38,897 nt of DNA, from the NCBI GenBank assembly GCA_002347265.1, contig DDYB01000014.1, forward strand, positions 19,391-58,287, written 5' to 3'. The position numbers were made by a program, and so were the translations under genes. This DNA is from Desulfobacteraceae bacterium UBA2245. GTDB taxonomy: Bacteria > Desulfobacterota > Desulfobacteria > Desulfobacterales > UBA2245. Below the pieces are notes generated by a model. The model saw only the letters and a list, made by a program, of their open reading frames with translations, was not told the DNA's origin and made no database searches. Shown piece by piece: positions 16,610 through 24,315 of this stretch; the first letter of the stretch is position 1, and the number at the start of each line of letters is the position of its first letter.

Positions 16610-17587
16610 TCAGGAAGCAAAATGCTTTCTGTGCCAGTTCCAGGCGGTTTGAATGATGTCTTTTAAATCCGGGAACCTGGGCTGCCAGCCCAGTTCCTTT
16701 TGAATCCGCGTTGCATCCCCTACCAGAGAATCAGGGTCACCGGGCCGGCGCGGTCCGATGGTCGTCCGTATATCGCGGCCGGTCACTTCGCGGGCCGTGT
16801 CGATGACCTGTTTGACGGAATAGCCGTTTCCGTTTCCCAGGTTGAAGGCATAATGCCCTTTCTGGTTTTGAAGCTTGTCCAGGGCCAGAACATGGGCCTG
16901 GGCCAGATCGCTCACATGAATGTAGTCCCGAATGCAGGTGCCGTCCGGCGTGTCGTAGTCCTCTCCGAAAACGGTGATGCCCGGCCGCCTTTCCATGGCT
17001 GCATCCAGCACCAGGGGAATCAGGTGGGTCTCGGGGTTGTGGTCCTCTCCGGTTTCTCCGTCCGGGTCCGCGCCCGCGGCGTTGAAATACCGAAGCGAGA
17101 TCGAGCTGATCTGGTGGGCGGTATAAAAATCCTTCAGCATCTGTTCCACCATGAACTTGGAGCATCCGTAGGGGTTGATGGGGTTCTGTGAATGATCCTC
17201 GACCAGCGGAACCTGGCGGGGCACGCCGTAGGTGGCGCAGGTGCTTGAAAATACGATCTGGCCGATCCCGGCATCGCGCATGGCTTCGAGCAGGGTCAGG
17301 GCCCCGGCCACGTTGTTGCGGTAGTACTTGCCGGGGTTTTCTACGGATTCTCCGACATAGGCATAGGCGGCAAAGTGCATGACGGCCCGAGGCTGATAGC
17401 GCGCGATGACCGCGTCCAGCCGTTCTCGGTCGTTGATGTCGCCGGTTTCAAGCGGCCCCCACAGCACGGCCTCGCGGTGCCCGTAAACCAGGTTGTCGTA
17501 AGCGACGGGCGTGTGGCCCGCCAGCGCCAGGGCCTTGCATGCGTGGCTGCCGATGTAGCCCGCGCCGCCTGTGACCAGTATGTTCAT
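16610..17587 (-). CDS. galE: UDP-glucose 4-epimerase
   Basis: A 325-residue extended short-chain dehydrogenase that interconverts UDP-glucose and UDP-galactose (or the N-acetyl forms). The NAD-binding loop GGAGYIGSHACKAL begins at residue 7. The catalytic Ser-Ser-Thr and Tyr-x-x-x-Lys occur in FSSTCATYG and NPYGCSKFMVE. Then come SLRYFNAAGADPDGETGEDHNPETHLIPL and DYDTPDGTCIRDYIHV, both typical of GalE. A strong GGGAGGT site lies upstream. It lies upstream of wzm and likely supplies a galactose-type donor for the glycan. The gene looks more GC-rich than the transferase genes at the other end of the cluster. Confidence 0.95.
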   Translation of the reverse strand: MNILVTGGAGYIGSHACKALALAGHTPVAYDNLVYGHREAVLWGPLETGDINDRERLDAVIARYQPRAVMHFAAYAYVGESVENPGKYYRNNVAGALTLLEAMRDAGIGQIVFSSTCATYGVPRQVPLVEDHSQNPINPYGCSKFMVEQMLKDFYTAHQISSISLRYFNAAGADPDGETGEDHNPETHLIPLVLDAAMERRPGITVFGEDYDTPDGTCIRDYIHVSDLAQAHVLALDKLQNQKGHYAFNLGNGNGYSVKQVIDTAREVTGRDIRTTIGPRRPGDPDSLVGDATRIQKELGWQPRFPDLKDIIQTAWNWHRKHFAS

Positions 17588-17620
17588 CGGATACCTCCCT
17601 TTCAGACAGCTCCGCCCCTT

Positions 17621-17649
17621 GAGTTACACGGTAAAAATCTGTGCAACTC
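17621..17649. promoter_or_regulatory. Imperfect palindrome upstream of galE
   Basis: GAGTTACAC and GTGCAACTC form 9-base arms with one mismatch around an 11-base AT-rich spacer, 33 bases before the galE start. It could be an operator; the regulator gene just upstream is a natural candidate to bind it. Confidence 0.4.
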
Positions 17650-17702
17650 TTTGGAATTCAAATATATTTCGTTTGCCGCACACCTCGCGCGGCATCAAAT
17701 AC

Positions 17703-18290
17703 TCAGCCGGCGCTTTCCGGGGATTCCCAGATCAGCACTCTGGGCCGCTTTTTAAACCGGTCCTGCATGGCCTCGAACTCCTGCCGGGTCATGACCATGG
17801 TTCGAATCTTGCGCTTGATGTATCGTTCAGTTTTTCTGCTCAGATCGTTCAGATGATATGGATCGATGTTTCCCACCAGCACCAGGTCGATGATGCCCGT
17901 ATCCCTGCCTTCGGCGTAATCGTCGATCAGGTACGCCTTTTCCATGTGGCCCAGCCGGTTGACGATGCCGTCGATCACCTGGTCGATCCCCATGAGTTTT
18001 CCGACCATGGAGCGAAGTTCAGGGAAGAGGGGATGCGCGGTGTTGGCGGCGTAGTAGACCTGGCGGCCGCTTTTTTCAAAGGTGAGCAGTTGTGCACGGC
18101 TCAGCTGGTTGAGTTCCTCGCGGACCGAGTTGGTGGAAACGTCCAGCTCCTTGGCCAGCTCCCGAAGGTAGGACCGGGCCATGGGGTTGAAGAAGAAGCG
18201 GACGAGCAGCTTGATCCTTGTTTTTGAGGCGATCAGACCTGAAAATAGGTTGTCCAATTCGGCTCCTTTGCGAGTAGTTAAACTGCTCAT
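17703..18290 (-). CDS. Winged-helix regulator with degenerate nucleotidyltransferase-like domain
   Basis: A 195-residue protein with two parts. Residues 15-90 are an ArsR-like winged helix: KTRIKLLVRFFFNP, SYLRELAKELDVSTNSVREELNQLSRAQLL as the helix-turn-helix, then a QVYYAAN wing. Residues from about 115 to the end resemble the small nucleotidyltransferase fold (AYLIDDYAEGRDTGIIDLVLVG), but the Gly-Ser pair of active enzymes is replaced by Asp-Asp and only one acidic residue of the Asp pair is kept. It is probably a DNA-binding regulator with a ligand-binding domain. GAGG lies eight bases before the ATG. It precedes galE on the same strand, suggesting control of the glycan locus. Confidence 0.75.
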   Translation of the reverse strand: MSSLTTRKGAELDNLFSGLIASKTRIKLLVRFFFNPMARSYLRELAKELDVSTNSVREELNQLSRAQLLTFEKSGRQVYYAANTAHPLFPELRSMVGKLMGIDQVIDGIVNRLGHMEKAYLIDDYAEGRDTGIIDLVLVGNIDPYHLNDLSRKTERYIKRKIRTMVMTRQEFEAMQDRFKKRPRVLIWESPESAG

Positions 18291-18339
18291 AACACAGCCT
18301 CAAAAAACGTGCAAGATGTTTTAGCGAAATAAAAGAGCT

Positions 18340-18887
18340 TGAACCACTGAGAATGAAAAAAGCTTGAACCACGAAGGGCACGAAGGACACGAAGGTTAAA
18401 AAGAGCTTGGACCACGAAGTTCACGAAGGACACGAAGGTTAAAAAGAGCTTGAACCACGAAGAATAAAGAAAAAGCTTGAACCACGAAGGGCACGAAGTT
18501 TAAAAAGAGCTTCAACCACGAAGTTTGGGAAGGACGCAAAAAATAAAGAAAAGAGCTTGAACCACGAAGAATATAGAAAAAGCTTGGACCACGAAGTTCA
18601 CGAAGGGCACGAAGAATAACAAAAAGAGGGAACCACGTAGTTCACGAAGGGCACGGAGGTTAAAAAGAGCTTCAACCACGAAGGGCACGAAGGACACGAA
18701 GGTTAAATGGAATGAAGACTTTATTTTTAATATTTTCAAGCACATGAAGATTAAAGAGAATAATACTCTGTGAAGCGCGCTGAAGATACAAGGCAATATT
18801 TACTTTTTTTTGCTCTGTAACCCTTCGTGCTCTTCGCGCCCTTCGTGGTAAAAATATTGCACTTCAAACCCTCCGTGGAAAAAAACT
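18340..18887. repeat. CACGAAGGR repeat array 1
   Basis: This gene-free stretch is filled by many copies of ACCACGAAGG(A/G)CACGAAGG blocks separated by TTAAAAAGAGCTT spacers. The plus orientation runs to about 18705, then an AT-rich piece with GGAATGAAGACTTTATTT, then minus-oriented units (CCTTCGTGG) to 18887. It lies between the stop of the TPP enzyme gene and the start of the regulator gene. Confidence 0.9.
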
Positions 18888-18892
18888 TCGCT

Positions 18893-20437
18893 TCAGGGCG
18901 TGATGACGAATTCGACAACCACCGGCTTTCCTTTCACTTCAAGGGCCTGCTGCAGCGCGCTTTCGATCTCCTCGGGCTTTTCCGCCCGGATGGCGGAAAG
19001 ACCGTAGGCCTCGGCCAGTTTGAGGGGGTCCGGCGTTTTCCTTTCGGAATTGAGAAGAATGATTTTCAGGGGCAGGCCGAGTTCGACCGCGGTTGCCAGC
19101 TCCTGAAGGTTCACCTGAAAACCGGAAGCGTCCTCCACCACGGCGACAATTTTGTCCGGCCGGGCGATTTTCGCGCCGACGGCGGCGGGAAGCCCGAAAC
19201 CCGGACATCCCAGGCCGATGGGGGTGAACAGGTGGGGCGCATCAAAAGGATAGTACTGGGCGATCCACATCTGGTTGCGACGGGATCCGGCGCAGATCAG
19301 GGCCTCTCCCTTTGTTGATGCAAAAAGGGCTTCGAGCGCCTGCCTCGGGTGAATGACCGGTTCGGGAAAGAAGGGCGGGGGCGGCTTGATCTTCCACTGG
19401 CTCAGATAATCCAGCCATTTGGTTCTCTTTTCCGCATCCCCGGCCGCCATCATGGCGGTCAGGCTTTCAAGAGTGAGGCGGCAGTCGCCGGCAACGGGCA
19501 GGGCGATGGGAATCTCGTGCATCAGGGCGTCCGGGTCCTCGTCGATATGGATGATCTTGGCCGACGAGGTGAACACGTCGGTTTTTCCGATGGTGCGGGT
19601 GTCTCCGCACAAACCGACTGCGATCAGCAGGTCGCAGCTGCCCGCGGCCGCCTGGGCCCGGGATATTCCCTGAATGCCGGTCATGCCCAGCCACAGCGGA
19701 TCGGATGCGGGAAAGACGCCGATGCCCATCAGGGAGGCGGTGACCGGAATCCGGGTCTTCCGGGCAAACTCGCGCAGGGCCTCGATAGCCCTGGATGAGA
19801 TCACCCCGCCGCCGGCAAACAGGATCGGATGACTGGCCGTGTTGATCAGGCTGACGGCCTTGGCAAGGGCATCGGGGTCGGGTCCGGGAATTTCCCTGGG
19901 AACGGTTGCCGGTTCCGGCTTTGAAACAAAGTCTGCCTTCTGGAGTCCGGCTTCCGGGGAGATATCGATCAGCACGGGTCCCGGGCGGCCGGAGACGGCC
20001 ACCGAGAAGGCCTCTTGAACGACCGGCCCGATCTCTTCGGCCCGGACGACCTGGTAGGCGTGCTTGGCGCAGGAAAGGGCGATTCCCAGTATATCGACCT
20101 CCTGAAAACCGTCGAACCCGTCGGGCCGGCCGGACTCCTGCTCGATGAGAACCACCATCGGAATATGGTCCAGGGATGCGGCCGTAATTCCGGTGACGGC
20201 GCTGGTGGGGTTGGAACCCGCGGCGATCAGGCATACGCCGGGTTTTTCCCCGGCCCTGGCATAACCGTCGGCGGCATGCACGGCGCCCTGCTCGTGGCGG
20301 CAGGCAACACGGCGGATGCCGCTCTGATCCAGGGCGTCGCGAATGCGTCCGGCCGAAGTTCCTGAATAGATGAACAGGGTATCCACGCCTTCGGCCTCGA
20401 GGGCCTTGACAAGAATCTGTAAACCGGTCAGCTCCAT
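18893..20437 (-). CDS. Acetolactate-synthase-like thiamine-diphosphate enzyme
   Basis: A 514-residue member of the TPP-dependent acetolactate synthase/benzoylformate decarboxylase family. The N-terminal domain has CRHEQGAVHAADGYARAGEKPG with the cofactor-activating Glu near residue 45, followed by GSNPTSAVTGI and DHIPMVVL. The middle domain has PILFAGGGV. In the C-terminal TPP domain the usual Gly-Asp-Gly is replaced by EDASGFQVNLQELATAVELGLP, and the segment after LLNS is shorter than in IlvB. It could still bind TPP and Mg through the remaining Asp, but activity is uncertain. No small subunit gene follows. The ATG at 20437 has AAGGAAGG upstream. A leader with attenuator features precedes it, which points to branched-chain amino acid control. 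Confidence 0.8.
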   Translation of the reverse strand: MELTGLQILVKALEAEGVDTLFIYSGTSAGRIRDALDQSGIRRVACRHEQGAVHAADGYARAGEKPGVCLIAAGSNPTSAVTGITAASLDHIPMVVLIEQESGRPDGFDGFQEVDILGIALSCAKHAYQVVRAEEIGPVVQEAFSVAVSGRPGPVLIDISPEAGLQKADFVSKPEPATVPREIPGPDPDALAKAVSLINTASHPILFAGGGVISSRAIEALREFARKTRIPVTASLMGIGVFPASDPLWLGMTGIQGISRAQAAAGSCDLLIAVGLCGDTRTIGKTDVFTSSAKIIHIDEDPDALMHEIPIALPVAGDCRLTLESLTAMMAAGDAEKRTKWLDYLSQWKIKPPPPFFPEPVIHPRQALEALFASTKGEALICAGSRRNQMWIAQYYPFDAPHLFTPIGLGCPGFGLPAAVGAKIARPDKIVAVVEDASGFQVNLQELATAVELGLPLKIILLNSERKTPDPLKLAEAYGLSAIRAEKPEEIESALQQALEVKGKPVVVEFVITP

Positions 20438-20481
20438 GGCGCCTTCCTTTTCCTTCGAATCCATCCGGATTAAAAAATCAA

Positions 20482-20514
20482 AAACCGTTATCGGCTCGGG
20501 GCGGATAACGGTTT
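20482..20514 (-). terminator. Rho-independent terminator-like hairpin in the leader of the TPP enzyme gene
   Basis: On the minus strand AAACCGTTATC and GATAACGGTTT form a perfect 11-bp stem with an 11-base loop. It is followed directly by TTGATTTTTT, a U-rich tract. It lies 45 bases before the start codon of the downstream enzyme, so it would act as a conditional terminator. Confidence 0.7.
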
Positions 20515-20577
20515 AAACTGATTTGCGGAACTGTGCTTTTAAGCCATTATCATCCCCGTTCCCCGCGGCGGATAAGG
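20482..20577 (-). promoter_or_regulatory. Candidate transcription attenuator
   Basis: Four segments can be paired by eye. Segment 1 (20567-20577, inside the leader peptide) contains CCTTATCCGCC. Segment 2 (20541-20558, across the peptide stop codon) is CGGGGATGATAATGGCTT. Segment 3 (20497-20514) is the terminator's 5' arm plus loop, and segment 4 is its 3' arm. Segment 2 can form 14 Watson-Crick pairs plus one G-U with segment 3, or pair with segment 1. This is the layout of ribosome-controlled attenuation. Confidence 0.6.
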
Positions 20578-20636
20578 ATGCTGGCCGCGAGGATCATAAG
20601 GCCGAGAAGTATGATGACAGGCTGAGTTTTTTTCAT
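20550..20636 (-). CDS. Candidate branched-chain-rich leader peptide, 28 residues
   Basis: An ATG-started 28-codon reading frame, MKKTQPVIILLGLMILAASI and then eight more residues ending RRGERG. Eleven codons are for branched-chain residues: five Ile, five Leu, one Val. The stop codon lies inside a segment that can pair with either of two others in the downstream attenuator. The nearest ribosome site, AAGGG, is about 15 bases from the ATG, which is weak. The alternative is a tiny single-helix membrane peptide, since the sequence is also a plausible transmembrane segment with a basic tail. The position before an acetolactate-synthase-like gene favours a leader peptide. Confidence 0.5.
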   Translation of the reverse strand: MKKTQPVIILLGLMILAASILIRRGERG

Positions 20637-20670
20637 GATGCGTTGATTGAACCCTTTAAAATCAAACTGA

Positions 20671-20700
20671 TTCTTAACAGCAGGAAGGCTTGGGTGTCAA
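20671..20700 (-). promoter_or_regulatory. Candidate promoter for the leader and TPP enzyme gene
   Basis: A perfect TTGACA lies at 20695-20700 on the minus strand, followed after 18 bases by TAAGAA, a weak -10. Transcription would start near 20664, about 28 bases before the leader peptide ATG, a normal distance for an attenuated leader. Confidence 0.4.
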
Positions 20701-20716
20701 GGCATAATCAATTTTT

Positions 20717-20912
20717 ACCGCGAAGGGCGCGAAGAATAAAAAAATGCTTGAACCACGAAGGACACGAAGGTTTAAGGGCAAAAGAGTATTTACCACAAGG
20801 ACACGAAGGGCACGAAAATTTAAGAGCAAAAGAGCGTTTTACCACTAAGGGCGCGAAGGGCACGAAGGTTAAGGGCAAAGAGCGTTTTACCACGAAGTTC
20901 ACGAAGGGTTAG
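20717..20912 (+). repeat. CACGAAGGR repeat array 2
   Basis: Plus-oriented units of CCACGAAGG and CACGAAGG, with spacers AAGGGCAAAGAGCGTTTTA, fill the space between the divergent promoters of the TPP enzyme gene and the DUF2142-like gene. The array ends with GCGGAATGAAGGCCTTTATTT, a tail seen at several other arrays. Confidence 0.9.
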
Positions 20913-20976
20913 CGGAATGAAGGCCTTTATTTTTGTGCGTTTCTATGCTTTTCTGGGAAAATCAAAACCTTTGCGC

Positions 20977-21005
20977 TTGACCGGTGTCCACTTCTCCGGG
21001 AAAAT
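20977..21005 (+). promoter_or_regulatory. Candidate promoter of the DUF2142-like gene
   Basis: TTGACC at 20977-20982 and GAAAAT at 21000-21005 are separated by 17 bases, giving a fair sigma-70-type promoter about 20 bases before the ATG. Confidence 0.35.
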
Positions 21006-21026
21006 TCAGCCATAGAAAATTGAGCC

Positions 21027-22427
21027 ATGAACAGAATGCGATTTCGCCGCATCATAGAACAGCCGCATTTGATTTTCGTTTTTATAGGCCTCATCTGGGG
21101 GTTGTTTATGCTGACTGCAACGCCGCCATTTGCGGGCTGCGATGAGCCCAATCACTTCTACCGGGCTTTTCAGGTTGCAGAGGGGGGATTTCTCCCGGTT
21201 AAAAAGGATAATCTGCTGGGTGGAAACATGCCTGCAAGCTTGATCCATACCGTTCAAAACGCTATTCCTGAGGATATGCCTGGCAACGAGGACCGCAAGC
21301 AGAACTTAGACAATGTTATCAAACTGATACACCTTCCGCTGAATGTCCGGGACAGGCAATTTGTATCTTTCCATAATACCGCGGTTTATTCGCCGATAAC
21401 TTACCTCCCTCAGTATTTCGCCATCAATATCGGCAAATTATTCGATGCCTCTCCAATTGCCCTGTTTTACGCGGCAAGGGCCGCCAACTTGATTTTCTGG
21501 CTGGCGATGGTATTTTTTGCGATCAAAACCGCGCCATATTTAAAATGGATTCTCGCGCTTCTGGCGCTGACCCCGATAGCGATGTTCCAAGCCTCAGTAT
21601 TGTCCTCAGATGGGGTTGTTAACGGCCTGTCTTTCCTGTTTGTCGCCCAGGTCCTTAAACATGGTTTGGCCACAAAGCAGATTGATCTTGCATCCTGGGT
21701 CATGCTGGCAATCCATGCATCTTTATTGGCCATTGCCAAATATGGATATGCGCCGATGGTCTTTTTCATATTTTATATTCCGGTTCAACGGTTTAAATCT
21801 ATCGGTCATTACGGCCGGTCCCTGGCTTTGTTTTTTTTGATAAGTCTCATTCCCGCATGCCTGTGGCTGTGGGTGATCAAGACGCATTATTTTGTTCCTT
21901 TTAAGTTAGATGCCACAAGCGCCATTTCTATTTCCGGTCAGATTCAATTTATTCTGCATCACCCTTTCAGTTATGCGATGGTTCTGCTGAGAACCTATTA
22001 TTTCTATCTTAACGACATCATGGTTCAGTTTATTGGCGTGCTGGGCAGTCTGGACACGGAATTGCATCATATCGTTATCATTACCTATGTTGATATGCTG
22101 TTTTTTTTCGGACTCAATGCCAACAATGAATCCATATCCTTGTCGATCCGGCAGAGGCTGATTGCCTTTGGCGCCTTGCTTTTAGGTGTGATAGGCATGA
22201 GCACCGCATCCTATGTGGCGTATAATCCGGTTGGCAGCGATATGGTTCGCGTTCTTCAAGGCCGGTATTTTATTCCATTTGCCCCATTGGCGTTCCTTTT
22301 ATTTAAAAACAACAAGGTCCATTTAATTGAGAACAGAACCCTGTTGGGCGCCATTTTGGTTTGTTATTGCAGTTATGTGGCGATTCATACATCTCTTACG
22401 CTGATTCAGCGCTATTACTTGACTTGA
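21027..22427 (+). CDS. DUF2142-like polytopic membrane protein, probable GT-C glycosyltransferase
   Basis: A 466-residue integral membrane protein with about ten to eleven predicted helices. After the first helix comes a long periplasmic-type loop with FAGCDEPNHFYRAFQVAEGG near residue 38; the Asp-Glu pair fits the acidic motif found in the first loop of GT-C transferases. PITYLPQYFAINIGKLF and LLALTPIAMFQASVLSSDGVVNGL are typical of the DUF2142 group. Such proteins often act in cell-surface glycan assembly with lipid-linked donors. The ribosome site is weak; an ATG nine bases downstream is an alternative. The gene stands alone between two repeat arrays, transcribed away from the TPP enzyme gene. 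Confidence 0.75.
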   Translation: MNRMRFRRIIEQPHLIFVFIGLIWGLFMLTATPPFAGCDEPNHFYRAFQVAEGGFLPVKKDNLLGGNMPASLIHTVQNAIPEDMPGNEDRKQNLDNVIKLIHLPLNVRDRQFVSFHNTAVYSPITYLPQYFAINIGKLFDASPIALFYAARAANLIFWLAMVFFAIKTAPYLKWILALLALTPIAMFQASVLSSDGVVNGLSFLFVAQVLKHGLATKQIDLASWVMLAIHASLLAIAKYGYAPMVFFIFYIPVQRFKSIGHYGRSLALFFLISLIPACLWLWVIKTHYFVPFKLDATSAISISGQIQFILHHPFSYAMVLLRTYYFYLNDIMVQFIGVLGSLDTELHHIVIITYVDMLFFFGLNANNESISLSIRQRLIAFGALLLGVIGMSTASYVAYNPVGSDMVRVLQGRYFIPFAPLAFLLFKNNKVHLIENRTLLGAILVCYCSYVAIHTSLTLIQRYYLT

Positions 22428-22701
22428 TTTCCGCTCTTTTCAACGAAGGGCGCGAAGGTTAGGAGCGAAAGAGCGTTTACCACGAAGGACACGAAGTTCA
22501 CGAAGGTTTAAGAACGAAAGTGCTTTTTACCGCGAAGGACACGAAGGGCACGAAGGTTAAGCGGAATGAAGGCCTTTATTTATATGCTTTGCATGATTTT
22601 TTAGAATAGTTGGTAAAATACTGTAATTACCCAAAAAAACCATTATTCAGGGTGGCCAATTTGAATTTTTTCTGAGATGCCGCGCTGGCGATTCCGCTTC
22701 A

Positions 22702-22778
22702 AACTTCGTGGTGAAACCCGCTCCCCATGGGTTGTGTGGTTAATCAAAAAACATTAATAAAAATAAAGACTTCATTCC
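22702..22778 (-). repeat. Core module, copy 1
   Basis: The conserved core on the plus strand reads CTTCGTGGTGAAACCC, a CTCCCCATGGG loop, TTGTGTGGTTAA, an AT-rich AACATTAATAAAAATAAAG and a final CTTCATTCC. AACCC and GGGTT can pair as a short hairpin. It is the same as copies at 22842, 28487, 35180 and 38820, plus a partial at 30004. Confidence 0.75.
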
Positions 22779-22841
22779 TTTTTTCTTCGTGTCCTTCGTG
22801 CCCTTCGTGGTTCAAGCTCATTAATCTTTGCTTTCTCTATG

Positions 22842-22920
22842 AACTTCGTGGTGAAACCCCCTCCCCATGGGTTGTATGGTTAAAATAAAAAAACATTAAT
22901 AAAAATAAAGACTTCATTCC
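22842..22920 (-). repeat. Core module, copy 2
   Basis: Second copy of the core in array 3, differing from copy 1 at only a few bases (TTGTATGGTT for TTGTGTGGTT). It is followed by minus-oriented CCTTCGTG units. Confidence 0.75.
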
Positions 22921-23058
22921 ATTAAACCTTCGTGTCCTTCGTGCCCTTCGTGGTTCAAATTCTTTAATTCTTCGTGGTTTAAGCTCTTTTTAACCTTCGT
23001 GTCCTTCGTGATCTTCGTGGTGAAGTACTTCTCTTTATTCTTCGTGGTTCAAATTCTC

Positions 23059-24315
23059 TCAAAAATACCGGATCAGCGATACCGAAACCAGCGGATGCTC
23101 GGCAAACGCCTCGAAGTCGGACTCCTCCGATCCTTCGGACACACAGCCCGTCATCACGGACACGGAAAGATCCGTGTTCTGGAACATGTTCCAGGTTGCG
23201 GTCGGCGAGATAAAGAGTCCGTTTCCCTCCACATCGTAGATGAGAAACAGGTCGGCCCGCACCAGCGGGGTGATGTCGTATCCCATGGCCAGCCCCAGGT
23301 AGTGGGCGTTCAAGGTGAGAAAATTGTTGGCCAGCAGCCGGTATCTTTCCTCGTTCATGCCGTAGATCCGGGTTTCAACATAGGCTTGCGCCAGTTCCGG
23401 ATTGTCGTTCAGGGCGTTTCCGTTGTAGAAATACTCGAAAAGCGTGTACAGGCCGTTTTGAAACGCGTATTCGTAGCCCGCGCCGGCCAGCCAGAAATCG
23501 TCTCCGTCCTCGGGCCTCGAATGCATCACGGCCCCCCGCAGAAGGCCGCCTTTCAGGATGCCGGCCGCATCCAGGCCGATCACGGCGCGCCGGGCCACAG
23601 CGCCTCCGAGCACGGCGATATCCGTATCCTTGACGGCGGTCTTGAACCTTACGATTCCGTCCGCATGGACCAGGGCCGCGGCGTCCAGAACATCGTCCTC
23701 GCGCCGCGGGGAGTAAACCGCGGTGATTTCCGTGGCCGGGCCGGGGTAGTATTCGGCCCGGAACGCATCGATGCCCTTCTGGTCCTCGGCCCCCTCGACA
23801 AAGGTGGGGGATATGGGGTTGAGAATATCCAGGGGGTTCCAGATCCGGCCGCTGCCGAACCGGACCTGCTGCCGGCCCAGGGTCAGGGTCCATCTGCCCG
23901 CGACCAGCTTGGCGTAGGCCCGGTGAAGCTTGAGCCGGTAGACCAGGTCCCCGCTGATCTCGTTGTCCGTGCTCGGGTTCCACAGGTCGTTGTACGACCA
24001 TGGATTCAGGTAATCCTGAAATGCCGGCGAGTCGATGTCGTTTCCGATAAAGATTTCGTTGTCCAGATCCGCATGAAAGATGAAATTTTCCGAGAACCGG
24101 AATTCCGGGGTCAGGCGAAGCCGGTTCATGTCAAAGACCAGGGTGTCGGTGTCCTGAGTTGCCGGGTCTTCGGCGCCGGAGACGACCAGCAGGTTCTGGT
24201 ACCGCCCGGTGAGTTTGAAGACCGGTTCTTCGGCGTCCTGAGCCTGTGCCGGAAGCGCTGCGTCCAGCAGGAGAAACGCGGCCAGGGCGCGGATCAGCGG
24301 GGTTAGGGATCTCAT
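23059..24315 (-). CDS. Outer-membrane beta-barrel protein of a Lol-like cassette
   Basis: A 418-residue secreted protein. A signal peptide covers residues 1-25 (MRSLTPLIRALAAFLLLDAA then LPAQA). The mature part has alternating patterns typical of beta strands, such as FKLTGRYQNLLVV, FRFSENFIFHADLD and KLHRAYAKLVAGRWTLTLGRQQVRFGSG, and it ends with SLIRYF, an aromatic C-terminus typical of outer-membrane barrels. The sequence resembles DUF1302/alginate-export-like porins, but I cannot place it exactly. The start overlaps the ATPase gene stop by four bases (ATGA), so it belongs to the LolCDE-like operon and may be the outer-membrane partner of that system. Confidence 0.75.
   Translation of the reverse strand: MRSLTPLIRALAAFLLLDAALPAQAQDAEEPVFKLTGRYQNLLVVSGAEDPATQDTDTLVFDMNRLRLTPEFRFSENFIFHADLDNEIFIGNDIDSPAFQDYLNPWSYNDLWNPSTDNEISGDLVYRLKLHRAYAKLVAGRWTLTLGRQQVRFGSGRIWNPLDILNPISPTFVEGAEDQKGIDAFRAEYYPGPATEITAVYSPRREDDVLDAAALVHADGIVRFKTAVKDTDIAVLGGAVARRAVIGLDAAGILKGGLLRGAVMHSRPEDGDDFWLAGAGYEYAFQNGLYTLFEYFYNGNALNDNPELAQAYVETRIYGMNEERYRLLANNFLTLNAHYLGLAMGYDITPLVRADLFLIYDVEGNGLFISPTATWNMFQNTDLSVSVMTGCVSEGSEESDFEAFAEHPLVSVSLIRYF

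Larger units (their letters stand above)
22438..23058. repeat. CACGAAGGR repeat array 3 with two core modules
   Basis: The space between two convergent genes holds a plus-oriented arm (about 22441-22561), a short unique stretch (about 22600-22700), and then two minus-oriented blocks. Each of these begins with a core module (22702-22778 and 22842-22920) and continues with CCTTCGTGCCCTTCGTGG units up to the stop of the beta-barrel gene. Confidence 0.9.

Noticed and set aside
18340..18887. CRISPR-like array
   Set aside because: Units are short, vary in length and spacing, and are separated by recurring rather than unique spacers. No cas genes are nearby.
22999..24306. Long open frame on the plus strand opposite the beta-barrel gene
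   Set aside because: It is an antisense shadow in GC-rich DNA. The minus-strand gene has a signal peptide, an operon overlap and a barrel-type end, while the plus-strand product has no recognisable motif.
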